NCBI GenBank assembly: GCA_023512835.1
Contig: CM042092.1
Coordinates: 44,038,258-44,102,257, forward strand
Direction: 5' to 3'
Source of the DNA: Taxillus chinensis
Lineage: Eukaryota; Streptophyta; Magnoliopsida; Santalales; Loranthaceae
Length of the DNA stretch: 64,000 nt
The notes beneath the pieces are model-generated. The model saw only the letters and a list, made by a program, of their open reading frames with translations. It did not search any database and had not been told where the DNA came from. This document shows, in pieces, positions 33,952 to 46,037 of the stretch (within the stretch, counting starts at the first letter, position 1; the number at the start of each line of letters is the position of its first letter). A program made the position numbers and the translations under genes.

Positions 33952-34271
33952 CTAGCTTAACTCCAGTGGTTTTGTGAATATGTCGGCAAGCTGGTCATCA
34001 AGTGGGATATGTACTCCAGTAAATGTCTTTCTTAACAAATGGTCATGTATGAAGTGATATCGACTTAAATGTGCTTGGGTTTTGGGATTCATGATGGGAT
34101 TGTTAGATATTGCGATGGTCGCTTGTATTGTCACAATAAAGTGGCACAGCCTTGAGGTTAAACCCATAATCCCGAGTTGAATGACCATCCACAACAATAT
34201 ATTCAGCTTTGTAATTGAAGTCAAAACTGAGTTTTGTTTCTTGCTAAACCAGGATACAAGTCTTGCCAAGA
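33952..34271 (-). pseudogene. CopS-L pol 3' end (RNase H C-terminus)
   Basis: The frame begins [13 protein letters not shown] and ends [13 protein letters not shown], matching the last ~115 residues of CopS-R pol (45655-46000). Small deletions remove the STAEAEYIA block. The rest of pol is missing because CopA2 begins at 34277. Confidence 0.85.
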
Positions 34272-34276
34272 GGTTG

Positions 34277-35585
34277 TGTTGGTCCCCAGGAGCCTAGGAG
34301 GGGGTGAATAGGCTCTAATTGAAAACTCTTTTTTGTCTCCGCATAACACTTGTCTGGTTAAAAGATAGAATCAATGCCGAAGACAACTAGATAGTGAAGT
34401 ATACTTTTATTATCAAAAGATAATTACAACAAAATATAGCAAGATTAAAGGCAATGAAGCTTTTCGATCTACCGAAAACTCTCACACTCTATTTACAATG
34501 ACTTAATACTGCCAATATAATCTCTAAACTATCTTATACATGTAACGCGGCATGTATATAAAAATATACGAGTCTTAATATATAAATACCATCCATTGGA
34601 AAAAAGCATTCTCGGGAACATGATCTTCCGAGCACCATGGAGCATTGAATTCTAATTGGAAATGATTCACTGCAGATGTGGAGCCCAAGTCTTCAGTCCG
34701 TGAATAATAAGTATCTTCGCACGATCCCAATTCCATTTAAGGCTGTGTTCACATCTCCGTGTGTTCCACGTGTAAGATGATTTAGATCTTCAACAAGTCT
34801 GTCTTAAATCGGGTCACAGCGAGCTAATGACTTTAAATGTGAAGTCGATAAAGTGAACTAGTATCTTCTTAGTCCGTTGTAAAGTTCCTTACTCTGTGTT
34901 AATGAAGCTTAGATCCTTACTCCGTGTTAGTGGTTGCTTACTCTGTATTAGTTTGATACTGGAATCCTTATTCCGTGTTAGCGCTTCCTTACTCCATATG
35001 AACGATAAATTTGGAGAGCTTACTCCGTATCAGCGCATCCTTACTCCACATGAGTAAAAGGTTCGGATTCCTTACTCCACATCTCTTTTCCTTACTCCGT
35101 GCGAACAAAGGATTTGGGTCCTTATTCCGCACAAGTCATTCCTTACTCCGCATGAATGAGAGACTCGTATTCCTTACTCCGTGTCTTCTTGTCCTTAGTC
35201 CGCTTGAGTGGAAGACTTAGCTTTTCACTCCGTGACAGTTTTCTCTTACTCCGTGCGAGATGTAAACTAGGATTCTTATTCTGCATCTATTTAACCTAGT
35301 CCATTTAAGTGTAAAATGCGGTTTCCTTAGTCCGTAACTTTAAGCATTTGGTCTGCACGAGTGATCCTTATTCCGTATGAAGACTTGGTTATTTACCAAG
35401 TGTTTGACGTCACTCACGTTGGTCCAGATCAGGATGATGTATCCTGTCCTTAGCTTTGCTTTCACGTGTGAGGGTCCGGATTAAGGTTATATCTTCTGCA
35501 ATAACTAGAAATAAACATACAAGGTCTTAAATTAAATTACATAGGGTTTTATCTGCATCATCCAAATTTTGAGTTTGATCCAACA
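34277..35585 (-). repeat. CopA2 3' LTR
   Basis: 1309 bp, TGTTGGTCC to ATCCAACA on plus, homologous to both CopA LTRs, with a slightly shorter TTACTCCG array (34880-35380). Confidence 0.9.
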
Positions 35586-35597
35586 ATCTCCCCCAAT
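35586..35597 (-). promoter_or_regulatory. CopA2 polypurine tract
   Basis: The minus strand reads ATTGGGGGAGAT next to the LTR. Confidence 0.85.
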
Positions 35598-35734
35598 ATG
35601 GATATGCCAAAACCCTTTGTAATCTGATATGGTAAGAGAAGCAAAAAGATAACATACAGAAATAAAGATAACTTCCACATATTCATTTAATCAGCAACAT
35701 AAGTACAATTTAGCCTTGATACAAGAATTTTACA

Positions 35735-38317
35735 TTAAGGTACATAAGGCTTACTATACTTGAAGATCATTGTTGCTGCTTTCTTACGAAGCTCCATTGT
35801 CTACTCCATCGTAAAGTTAAAGATGTCGTTCCAGTCTTCATCCACCTTTATGAAGGACTTGACGAAGAAACAGACAAAAGCTCCGCAGCTATCTCCATCA
35901 GGCTGTTGGGGCACATTCTTATTGTTCCAGATTGTCGCTTTCAGCTTTTCAGTAGGAGCCAAAGGTGTTTGACCCGTTTCTTCATAAAGCCTAGATCGCT
36001 TTACTACTTTTGTCTGTTGAAGCCACAATGGTTCCAATTGATTCTTTCTTATTTTGTTTTCCACAACATGATGGGAATCGATTAGGAGCAACTTCTTTGA
36101 CGGAATCGGAAAAACAATCAGCATGAAATGTGGAGTTTTGACCTGGTACGGAATGAGGACAGAGGAAAGATCTCTCCAAGGTTTCCTGTCCTTAGAAGTT
36201 ACGTCAATGAAGGTCCGGATGTGGGTTACGTCTAGAAGATAACCCTTAGACCAACATGGCAAGACGTCAGAAATGTGTCCTTGCTTGTATAGAGACGAAA
36301 ACAGCCTCATCTCCATCTTAACTGCCCGAGAGAAGTTGTCTATATCATCAGTGGTGAATAGGCCCTTTTCAAAACATAAGGTTTGTATATCTTGAGGTGA
36401 GAAAGGAGAGATATCCGTTAGACATCTTCACTCGGCAGTAGAAGTGGCATACTTGGTTATTGCATTATAAACAGTTCCATCCGCATCATGAGGATCAAGA
36501 GCCGCATATGATGGGAGGAAGGTGACAGCCGCAAATGGAGAAGTCAAAGGAGGAGCTGTAATTGAGGAGCTAGGTTAAGAGAAGCGGTTGCGTTTGGGGA
36601 TAGGTACTCCCAGAGGAAGTGTAGATGCAGACCGCTTACCAGCAGGAGCAGAGGAAGTCGCAGCAGGATCAGATGGCACTTTCTTCCCCGTTTTGGCAGA
36701 TCACCAGGGAGCAGCAGGAGCACGAGCCATAGTGTGAGCCAAGTCCAAAAATGAGGTATACAATGAATGCACATACGAGGCTACAAGATCCAACTTCTGC
36801 TCGTTGGAAGTGGAAGAATTGGTTAGGGCAGAGAGGTGTTGGGTGCCTAGAGCATCAACCTTAACGGCGATTGTAGCAATTTGGGCGCTCTGGGCTTGAG
36901 CAAGGCGGTCCAGCTGTGTAGAGATCACAGCGTCGGAGTGAACTGTGCCAAAAGAGGCGCGCCCAAGTGCAAACTCTGGTGATTTGGAGGAATCCCCCGC
37001 ATGAAGAGGTGCAGGAGTGCATTGGGCAGATGAGTCAGCAGGAGGAGAGAGAGGTTGATCATCAGCAGCAGTAGACGGAGCAGCCAGAGTATCAGAGGCA
37101 TCCGAGGCAGCAAATTCGCTTTGACCAGAGAGGTCAACAATGGGAATAGCAGCAGTAGGAGAAGAGGGTCCAGCCTTAGCAGGGTAAGGAACCCATGCGT
37201 CATGGGCCAGTCCGAAGGTTACAGCGAATGGTGCTTCAGGAAGGGAGGCCGGCATAAGAAAGCCGTGGTCCAAGTTCCAGATGATCATGGCTTCCAGGGT
37301 TTGGGTGTTGCGGGTATAATACACCCGGAGATCATTGTCAAGGATGGTGGTTGTGTAAGCAAGGCTAAAACGGAACCATAGATCCGTTAGAGTGTCGGCG
37401 GGGAGATGGTCTAGGTAGTCTCGAGGTTGAGGAAGTGGGGCAAAGGTACTTCCGGAGGAGAGGTATGGACATCATCCACTGCCACGACAACAGCAGCATC
37501 AACAGCAGCAACAATAGCAAGAGAATCAGGTGCAGGGACATCGACAGCAGAAGGTGCTGATGAATCAGCCAGAGGACAACTTGGCTGAGACGGCCCCGCA
37601 ACCTCGGATGGGTTTGCACGAATGCTGTGCCAGGTGCCTCGGGAGATGGAAGGAGCAGCTACGGACCGAATCCGTGAGGACTAGTGAGCAGAGCTGATCT
37701 CGGGGGCAAAGCTGTCGGTTGGGTCACCAACCGAGCTACCCTGTTGTTCTAGAGCAGGGAGAAGGCGGATAGCAGCAGAAGGCCGGCAAGCCGTCAGATT
37801 CCCATTAGGCATTAGATGGCGAAGATAGAAGGCCTAGGGGAAATGGATGACACCATGTCCATTGCAGTGGGATGGACGCAAGTGTCGGAAGACGATGCTG
37901 AGTATCTGCCCAAAGGATTGATTCTCTGGGTTGTTGCCCAGCATTCGGAACAAGAATGTCCCCTAATCCATCGGGAGACCCTCAAAGACTCCATACATGG
38001 CTAGAAGCAGATCGTACGGGATGGAGTCGAGGGCTATTGTGCGAGCCAAAAAGCATCAGCTTAGGATGGTTGCCATACATCTGTAGCGACCTTGGAAGGA
38101 CTTCAGCTTGTATTTCTTCCCTTTGTAAGTGCAGCCCATGAAAGTTGGCATTTGTTCTGGGTCCGGTCACTGTTGAGGAGCGGAGGGGAGATGGAGAGCG
38201 GCACGAAGGACGTTTGGGGTGATAACAATGGATTCACCCCTAACGGTGGAGCGGATGGAATCGGTGGTGTAATGGATGGAATCGGAGTGATATCGTCAAT
38301 AAGGAGATTGACAGCAA
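35735..38317 (-). pseudogene. CopA2 third ORF with intact-looking Ulp1/C48-like domain, 5' end lost
   Basis: Stop at 35735-35737. The C-terminal open frame from 36316 is C48-like. Counting from its first Met: VLIPY 53-57, PHFML with His63 (36128-36130), LLLID with Asp80 (36077-36079), and PQQPDGDSCGAFVCFF with Gln138 (35903-35905) and Cys144 (35885-35887). The Gln-to-Cys distance of six matches Ulp1-type SUMO proteases. Upstream, open frame 37324-36701 holds a MIIWNLDHGFLMP block, a Pro/Ala/Ser-rich linker and a likely coiled coil. 38317-37330 has stops and frameshifts; the N-terminus is cut by Chr-3. A substrate cannot be inferred. Confidence 0.7.
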
Positions 38318-39086
38318 GCACGACATATCCACAACATATCCTTTTTTTTTCTTTTTTTTTTTACATTACTCAATGTTTTCCACACACCACAAGCACGACA
38401 CATAGCTACTACTTGGCCATCTGAGAACCTAGAAAACCTTTATAGTCACTAACGAGAACTTGCAACGACCACTCTAGCCAACAAGTCAACACCTGAAGGA
38501 CTCAATGGGTGAGCTATACTAGTTGTGATGTCCTCCTTCGACCCCAATGCTTGGAAAGGTAACCATAGGAATATCCTTTTCAAGTAGTACTCCAACACAT
38601 ACCTCTATCCACATAAAAACACATTTCTATTACTCAAGGTTGCCAAGGAGGGGTCACACAATAACCCAGAAGCCATCACTTCATGCCTCAAGCTCTACTA
38701 GCTGGCCAATCTAAATTCCCTCCCACTAGCAAAAGGTAGCCTACAAGATTTGATTACTTTAATTATCCACGGGTGTCAAAATTGAATACCACTTCCATAT
38801 AAAATCAACACTCACATATTTATTAGTTACTTATTATCCTTCTAGTGTCATAAATATAAATGTTCATTTTACTTATTATATATATATATATATATATTTT
38901 AACAAGTCACCAACCACGTCTATTAGCAATGCTAACTCAAACGATCTCCTAAGCTTCACCAAACGGCAAACTGTGGCTCAAGAGCCCTCCCAACGAGAAT
39001 ACCCCTCTTTCACAAGTGTCTTAATTAAATTGCTAGAAACTCAGCAATCAAAAGTTCACCCATCCTCACCTAAGCCAGTACGAGAC
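38318..39086 (-). other. Chr-3 internal region, unassigned
   Basis: Contains a T-rich run (38341-38363) and a (TA)n tract (38876-38898). I recognise no domain. It may be decayed gag/pol or filler DNA acquired when the element was truncated. Confidence 0.3.
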
Positions 39087-39341
39087 TCAACCAATCACTA
39101 TCTTTTGGAGATGCCCTACTTTTCCACAAATGCGACACTGGTACTGCTTCCTGCTACACCCTCTTTTCCAATGTCCCGGTTGTCCACAACAAGAACTACC
39201 CTTTAGGCAACTGGTCTCAAATTGATTTGTTGGGGGTTGACCCCCGTCTTGAAACTTGTGGCCATCCTCTAATTGCCCCCTCTGCCTCTTGGGTCCTTTC
39301 TGCTGATCAGGACAACAATGCTTCAGTTGATCTTCATCCAA
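39087..39341 (-). pseudogene. Chr-3 gag fragment with zinc knuckles
   Basis: An 84-codon frame ends with two CCHC-like knuckles: CCGQPGHWKRGC (first spacing shortened) and CRICGKVGHLQK (last Cys not present). Paired knuckles of the CGxxGH type are typical of Ty3/gypsy chromovirus gag. No capsid sequence precedes it. Confidence 0.65.
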
Positions 39342-40107
39342 GTTCCCCCAAATGATGCGGGTTGACAGCTCTTAGCGTGCCTCGAGCCTGCGGCTCTCCC
39401 ACTTGCCTAGCCTGGGTGGCGGGCTCTTTTGTCGTACGGGTCGTAGTTTTTCAGAGGCAGGGTACACGAGGAGGTAGTGCTCCAGGTTAACACTCAACGC
39501 TCTCAATACCATTACCGACTAGGCGTTTGGAGCTATAACTAATCTCAAAACACACATTATCACCACACAGATTCACAAATTCACATTTCACAGACTATAC
39601 AAGTTCACACCTTCACATTGCACATATCATTTATACTCAAGTGAATATCTCATCGTTTTGAACACCATATTGCTTATTCCACACAATACCATACAAAGGC
39701 ACACACTTAAGCATTCACATATCTCACCTAGTCATTCTCAGAATATCAACAGTATTATCATTATTTAGTTCGTTCACATTGCACAAGTCCACTAGTACAC
39801 AAATTCCATACCACATGTTCCTTTCTTTGTAGTCATGCTTAAGTTATCACAATATATCAAAGTTGCACAATTAATTTTTTTTCACATTTAAAACATTCCC
39901 ACAGTTATCCATACATTCATACATAAACAACAAATGCAACTAGTGTCCTAACACCAAATGCATGCAAATCCTACCACAAGACAGGACTACCCCAAGTACA
40001 CCTTAGAGGCTCCAAGAGGACCATGTTGATCAGGAACATCCCTCCAGGCTCTCCCAAAGGACTCAAGATAACCAAGTCCGCCCACTACCCTAGGCCAACT
40101 AGGCCAT
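39342..40107 (-). other. Chr-3 leader / decayed gag
   Basis: A/C-rich sequence with scattered CACA tracts and no supported ORF. Confidence 0.4.
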
Positions 40108-40119
40108 ACTCTGATACCA
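40108..40119 (-). promoter_or_regulatory. Chr-3 primer binding site (initiator tRNA-Met)
   Basis: The minus strand reads TGGTATCAGAGT, matching the TGGTATCAGAGC consensus in 11 of 12 positions, three bases after the LTR end. Confidence 0.85.
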
Positions 40120-40122
40120 TAT

Positions 40123-41874
40123 TATCACGCCTCGAATTTCCAACCCGAGGAAACCGGTTCGTGACTCCCCTTTACCAATGCGGTGGATAAGGGGGTTGGG
40201 ATACAAGTTCCATACATGACATCTCAAACATCCACAACTCATATTCACGAGGCAGAATCATATCTTAATCCATTTCAAATCAGGATAAACATTTACAAGT
40301 CCACATGTCTTTATTTCAATAAAATCCACTTTACAATATCTCCCCACTGGGGTACAAAGCCTCTCAAAAATGATAATACAAATAACATTAATCAAAACAC
40401 AAACAAAACCGTTGTCCACCTTGGTGTTCCCACCTAACGCCTATAGGTCCCTCAGAAAAAAAGAACACAGTAGGAGAGGTGAGCAACCACAGCTCAGTAG
40501 GGATCAAGTCTCCCCAACCCATCCCATGCACCTAACCACTACATGAGAACGTGTACTTGTGCAGTGTCGTGGCAGTAGTAAATACAAGTAAAGCACGCCA
40601 TTCAAATGGGCGCAACCACAGCCCCGGCCACGCTCGCTCCACAACCTCACAAGCTACCAATTTCACAGCCTTCCAGGTTAACAATTTAACTGCCCCTCGG
40701 GCAAATATTTAGCCGCCTCCCAGGCAAATGTTTAACCGCCTCTCAGGCAAATAGTTTAACCGCCTCTCAGGCATATAGTTCCCACAGCCTCTTAGGCTAA
40801 CAATTATACAATCAAACACATAACATACATTTCTGCCACACAGGCATAAAATCAAACACATTGCATACACACATTCACGGGTTATCAAACTCAGCCAGAC
40901 GGGCATAAAATCAAACACATAGCATGCATAGCCACACATGCATAATCTCAAACACATAACATGCATAGTCACACAGGCATATTATCAAACACTTAACATG
41001 CGTGGCCTCACAGGCATAATATCAAACACTTAACATGCATGGCCTCACAGGCATAATATCAAACACTTAACATACGTATATATATATACATCCAAGCAAA
41101 ACACGCCATTGAAGGCTAACATTCATATAGGAGATCACACCTATATGAATTTACATATATATATATATATATATATAATCAAACAGCCACATTCCCTATC
41201 ACAAGGCCAAAGCCCTGGGATAGGTTCAAGGAGGAACAGAACCCCTACCTTTGGAATATCTTATTCGCTATCACGCTAGACGTCGTCCACCCACGCGAGT
41301 CACCCCAGCAACAACGATCAGGAACTCTCCTTCCCTCTCTCTCTCTCTCTCTCCCTGCGACGGCTGCGGTGGCTAACAACAGAAACCCTAAACCTAAAAC
41401 AAAGAGTTAAGAACTGATATCAAAACGACGTAGTTTTGATTAAGTGAACCACAACATCAAAACGACGTAGTTTTGATGACACACTACAAACTTCCCGTGT
41501 CCATACATGCTAAAATATCCACAATGCACGTCATTATGGATAACAAAACCAAGGTGACGGTGCAAAAACATGGCTGCACGCCATAATGCACGTCATATCC
41601 CCATATGACGTGCAACTCCAAATGCTGTAAAATTCTACCCCAAACTTCCTTGAATCATGTAGAAGGCGGGCATACAAAAATCTCCTTGCACGTGACATCC
41701 CCATATCACGTGCACCTCCAAAAGGTTGCCTCTTGGGCTTATCTCTTACCCCAAACTTGCCCATCAACATACAAGGTGTTTTACCTAAAGTGTGTGGGAA
41801 GAAAACTCCCAAAAACCTACTCAAAAGGCAAAACTGTGACTAACTCCTCACACCCCAAAACACGGGTCATTACA
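40123..41874 (-). repeat. Chr-3 5' LTR
   Basis: 1752 bp; plus-strand left end TATCACGCCTCG (TG changed to TA), right end GGGTCATTACA. Shares the hairpin (41121-41150), TA tract (41153-41178), and two near-palindromes (41419-41477) with its relatives. Confidence 0.9.
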
Positions 41875-42771
41875 CTAGGCTTCTCTGAAGACCAAATAGC
41901 CAAGGCCCAGACTTACCCTGTGCAGACCAAGTGTCTTGCTGGCTTTTTTCCTGCTGGCAGTGTGCTCCTTGATTGTGGAAAGAAGGTAATGGCTGTTACT
42001 AGTCCACCCAAACCAGTAACACCCGAACTCAAAGATCAGGGTACTGTTGCATCTCAGGACAGTGATGCAATAGTTGCTAAGATAGGACTGAAAGCTAAAC
42101 CTTTAGTCAACCTATCCTCTACATCCCAATGCAAGGGTAAGGGTGTAGTAATTCTAGAGAAAAACCCAAGTAGACATACTACTACGTTTGAAACTCGTTC
42201 ATCCAACAAGGTTGTTTCCTCCCAACCTGAGTTTGTCCCTGGTGGCAGAGTTAAGAACGGTCTAGGATATGTGAGAAAACCTAGGAAACCTCTTAACACT
42301 CCAGCAAAACCCTTAAGATAGAGTGTTCAACTCAAACCTGTCAAATGCCCCATCTGTTGTGAAGTTGGACACCTCTCCTATCAGTGCAAATTCTATCCTG
42401 AGTATCTTAAGAATGAGGTTGTTAAAGAAATTAGGTTAGGCATCAATCAGTCAAAATTTTTAGAAAATTTGCACAGTCACATTACTGATAGGAAGAAGAA
42501 AACAAGGCACACACAGGTTACCTTACCAAAGAACAAAACTCCTAAACCTGTGATGAAAACTGTCAATTATGTGCCTAGCAAAGCTGCCAAGAGTAACCAT
42601 AAGAAAGGAGAATCCACAAGGAGCCCTAAGAACACTCCTGCTAACAATGCTAATGATGAACCATCCAAATTAGCATGGAAAATTAAATCTGCTCCTTATT
42701 GGAAACCTAAATTGTCAACTGCAGCTTTCACTTACCCAAAGCCCAATCATCATTGGGCCCCCAAGACTTAG
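41875..42771 (+). pseudogene. CopS-R gag C-terminal part
   Basis: One reading frame through two TAG stops (42319-42321, 42769-42771). A CCHC zinc knuckle CPICCEVGHLSYQC (near 42349-42390) is complete (CX2CX4HX4C). The end, NHHWAPKT, is the usual sequence before copia protease. Codons upstream of 41875 in the same open frame belong to the Chr-3 LTR and are not part of the gene. Confidence 0.8.
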
Positions 42772-43041
42772 TTATTTGATGTGCAGGAACAGGTACATGA
42801 AGCTAAAAGTAACCACCGAAAACAAAAGATCAATTCCAGCCAGTGGTATCTTGAAAGTGCCTGTTTTGTACACTTGACAGGTGATGCCTCTCTGTTGAGT
42901 GCAGTAAGGGAGGTTGCAGCTTTATCTGTCACATTCGGGGATAACAAAAGGGGTAAGATTATTGGTAAGGGAATTCTTTCCAATTATTCTGTTTCAATTC
43001 AGAATGTGTCTATTGTTCAAGGTCTTAAACATACTTGTTGA
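42772..43041 (+). pseudogene. CopS-R protease, active site altered
   Basis: The copia protease block reads WYLESACFVHLTGD where family members read WYLDSGCS(R)HMTGD, so the catalytic D-S-G is replaced by E-S-A. CopA in this window keeps DSG. The frame ends at 43039-43041 and a 1-nt frameshift leads to the next frame at 43035. Confidence 0.75.
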
Positions 43042-44165
43042 GCGTAAGTCAATTGTGCGACAAAGGTTATGAAGTGTTGTTCACTAAGCACACCTGCACA
43101 GTTGTAAACCCCGTCTCCAAAGAGGTAAAGCTAAATGGACAAAGACAAGACAATGTCTATAAATTGGTCTTTGGTAATGCTCAATCCAATGAACCAATAT
43201 GCTTTCTGTCCAAAGCTTCACCTGACATTAGTTGGTTGTGGCACAAGGGATTTGGTCATTTAAACTTCAAGACTATGTCTAAATTAGCATCTCTTGATTT
43301 GGTTGAGGGCTTACCTAAGCATGTTTATGAGAAAGAACACCCTTGTAGGGATTGTCAACTAGGCAAGCAAATGAAACATTCTTTTAAGAGTGTGGATAAA
43401 ACCTTAATCACATAACCACTTGAACTTCTGCACATGGACCTATGTAGACCGATAAATATGTCTTCCTTATTTGGTGCAAGATACTTCCTTGCAGTAGTAG
43501 ATGATTATACCAGATATACATGGGTCATGTTTCTCAGAAACAAAACTGAAACATTTGAAAACCTTGTTGAACTCTTCAATTGGATAACTAATGTTAAGAG
43601 TCTTTCTATTAAATGCATTAGAAGCGATCATGGCAAGGAATTTGAATTTTCTGATATGTTAGAGTTTTGTACTGAACATGGTATCCAACACAATTTCTCA
43701 GCACCTAGAACTCCACAACAAAATGGAGTCGCTGAAAGAAAGAATAGAACTTCAGTTGAAGCATCTAGAACCATGTTGACAGGAGCTTAGTTCCCAAAAT
43801 CCTTATGGGTTAAAGCTGTTGCCACTGCTTGTTATGTACAAAACAGAACTCTAATTAACAAACGAGCCATGAAAACACCCTATGAATTATGGAAGGGAAA
43901 GAGACCAAACATTGGTCACCTAAGGAACTTCGGGTGTACTTGCTACATTCTGAATAATGGCAAGGATTACTTGAATAAGTTTGATGCCAAGTCAGATGAT
44001 GGGTATCTCGTTGGATATTCCATGACCAGCAAGGCTTATCATGTGTTTAATAGAAGGACTAGAACTATTGAAGAGTCTATTCATGCTTCATTTGATGAGA
44101 CTAACCATGGTATGCAAAAAGGAGACCAAAATGTACATGAAGTGCAGGATACTATTCTAGTATAA
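43035..44165 (+). pseudogene. CopS-R integrase
   Basis: A single frame with in-frame stops at 43413-43415, 43788-43790 and 44163-44165. HHCC: LWHKGFGHLNFKT and CRDCQLGKQ. DDE core: LLHMDLCRP (Asp), IRSDHGKEFE (Asp), TPQQNGVAERKNR (Glu). The C-terminal part has TPYELWKGKRPNIGHLRNFG and GYLVGYS, typical of copia. Apart from three nonsense codons the domain is complete. Confidence 0.85.
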
Positions 44166-46037
44166 GACCAAGACACAGATAATCCTACAACAACTGAACC
44201 ACTAGAAGATGAACATAAACCTGAAGACCAAAGAGCTAAACCGGTGACTGCAAAATCAAATAAAAAATCAACAGAAGTTCATGACTCTAACACTCAACCT
44301 ATTCAGTCTCTGTCAACTCCACCAGCCCCAGAACCTAACATAGAGCAGTTGGGCATTCAACATGAAGAAAGAGAAGACCTTCCAAAGGCAAGGAGAAGGT
44401 TAAAGGACCACCCATCTGAACTAATAATAGGAGATCCTGCTGCACGAGTCAAAACAAGGGCTGTCACACTTCATGAGAATCTATACATGTGTTTTTTATC
44501 ACAAGTGGAGCCAAAAGCAATAGATGATGCAGTTCAAGATCCCTATTGGATTGATCCTATGCAAGAAGAGCTCAATCAGTTCAAGAGACAGAAAGTATGC
44601 GAGTTAGTCAATAGGCCTAGGTCACAACAAGTCATTGGTGTGAAATGGATATTTAGAAACAAACTTGATGCTGATGGTATTGTAATCAGAAACAAGGCCA
44701 GACTGGTGGCAAAAGGTTATAGACAAGAAGAAGGAATTTACTATGATGAAACCTTTGCACTAGTTGCTAGACTAGAGGCCATCCGCATGTTTTTAGCATA
44801 TGCAGCATTTAAGGACTTCAGAGTTTATCAAATGGATGTCAAAAGTGCATTCCTTAATGGAGACCACCAAGAAGAAGTCTATGTTGAACAACCTCTTGGA
44901 TTTCTAGAGCCAAACCAAGAACACAAAGTGTACAAGCTGAAGAAGGCTCTATATGGACTGAAACAAGCTCCCAAAGCTTGGTATGAAACGTTGTCAAAGT
45001 TTCTGATCAAGAACAAGTTCAGAAAAGGCAAGATTGACCCTACCCTATTTCTCAAGGAAGGAAAAGGATCGCCCTTGATTATCCAGATTTATGTTGATGA
45101 CATCATCTTCGGATCAAGGGACAAAAAGCAGTGTGAAGAATTCTCTCATCTGATGAAAAGTGAATATGAAATGAGTATGATGGGAGAACTTTCATTCTTT
45201 CTTGGGTTGGAGGTCAAGCAGTTGAAGGATGGGATCTTTATCAGTCAAACTAAATACACAAAAGAGATCCTGAAGAAATTCAAGATGGCTGATGTGACTC
45301 ACATGAAAACGCCCATTCCTACAAGCACCAAATTGGATATGGATGAAGCAGGCAAAGAAGTGGATATCACTAAATACAGAAACATGATTGGAGCTTTGCT
45401 GTATCTCACAGCAAGCAGACCTGATATAATGTTCGCAACATGCATCAGTGCAAGATACCAAGCAAATCCCAAGGAGTCTCATATGTCTCATGCTAAAAGG
45501 ATTATGAGGTATCTCAAGGGAACTGAAAATTTGGGACTCTGGTACCCAAAGGAGTCTAAATTCAACCTGAGAGGCTTTTCAGATGCAGACTTTGCTAGTT
45601 GTAGGATTGATCAGAAGAGAACAAGTGGAACATGCCAATTGCTTGGCAACAGACTTGTATCCTGGTTTAGCAAGAAACAGATTTCAGTTTCAACCTCAAC
45701 AGCTGAAGCAGAATATATTGCTGCAGGAAGTTGTTGTGCTCAATTGCTTTGGATGGCCAGTCAACTTTCAGACTATGGATTTAACCTGAAGGCGGTGCCA
45801 TTATACTATGACAACACAAGCGTCATTGCAATTTCCAATAATCCTGTCATGCATCCCAAAACCAAGCACATCGAGGTTAGACATCACTTCATACATGACC
45901 ATGTGCTGAAGAAGGACATTTCCCTTGAGTATATATCCACTGATGACCAGCTTGCCGACATATTTACAAAACCTCTGCATGAAACCAGGTTCAATGAACT
46001 TCTGACAAAACTTGGCATGCTTGACTTAACTTCATAA
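44166..46037 (+). pseudogene. CopS-R reverse transcriptase and RNase H (well preserved)
   Basis: A 597-codon open frame from 44244. RT (RVT_2): [73 protein letters not shown] and [12 protein letters not shown] with intact YVDD. Then [27 protein letters not shown], and RNase [74 protein letters not shown]. Stop at 46035-46037. The frame is a continuation of the integrase frame, separated only by stops. Confidence 0.92.

Larger units (their letters stand above)
34272..38317 (-). mobile_element. CopA2: truncated CopA-family element, 3' part only
   Basis: 3' LTR (34277-35585), polypurine tract and the third ORF up to about 38317, where unrelated Chr-3 sequence begins. It sits inside CopS-L pol; the flanking 5 bp at 34272-34276 are GGTTG, the partner copy not being present. 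Pol, gag and 5' LTR are lost. Confidence 0.85.
38318..41874 (-). mobile_element. Chr-3: chromovirus-like element, 5' part only
   Basis: 5' LTR (40123-41874), initiator-Met PBS and a gag zinc-knuckle fragment on minus. The left end is abrupt at about 38317, so pol and 3' LTR are absent. The right flank, 41875-41879, is CTAGG; no partner TSD. Confidence 0.75.

Noticed and set aside
41605..42321. A 238-codon ORF read as one protein
   Set aside because: Its first ~90 codons are Chr-3 LTR sequence; only the part after 41874 is CopS gag. The joined protein is an accident of insertion.
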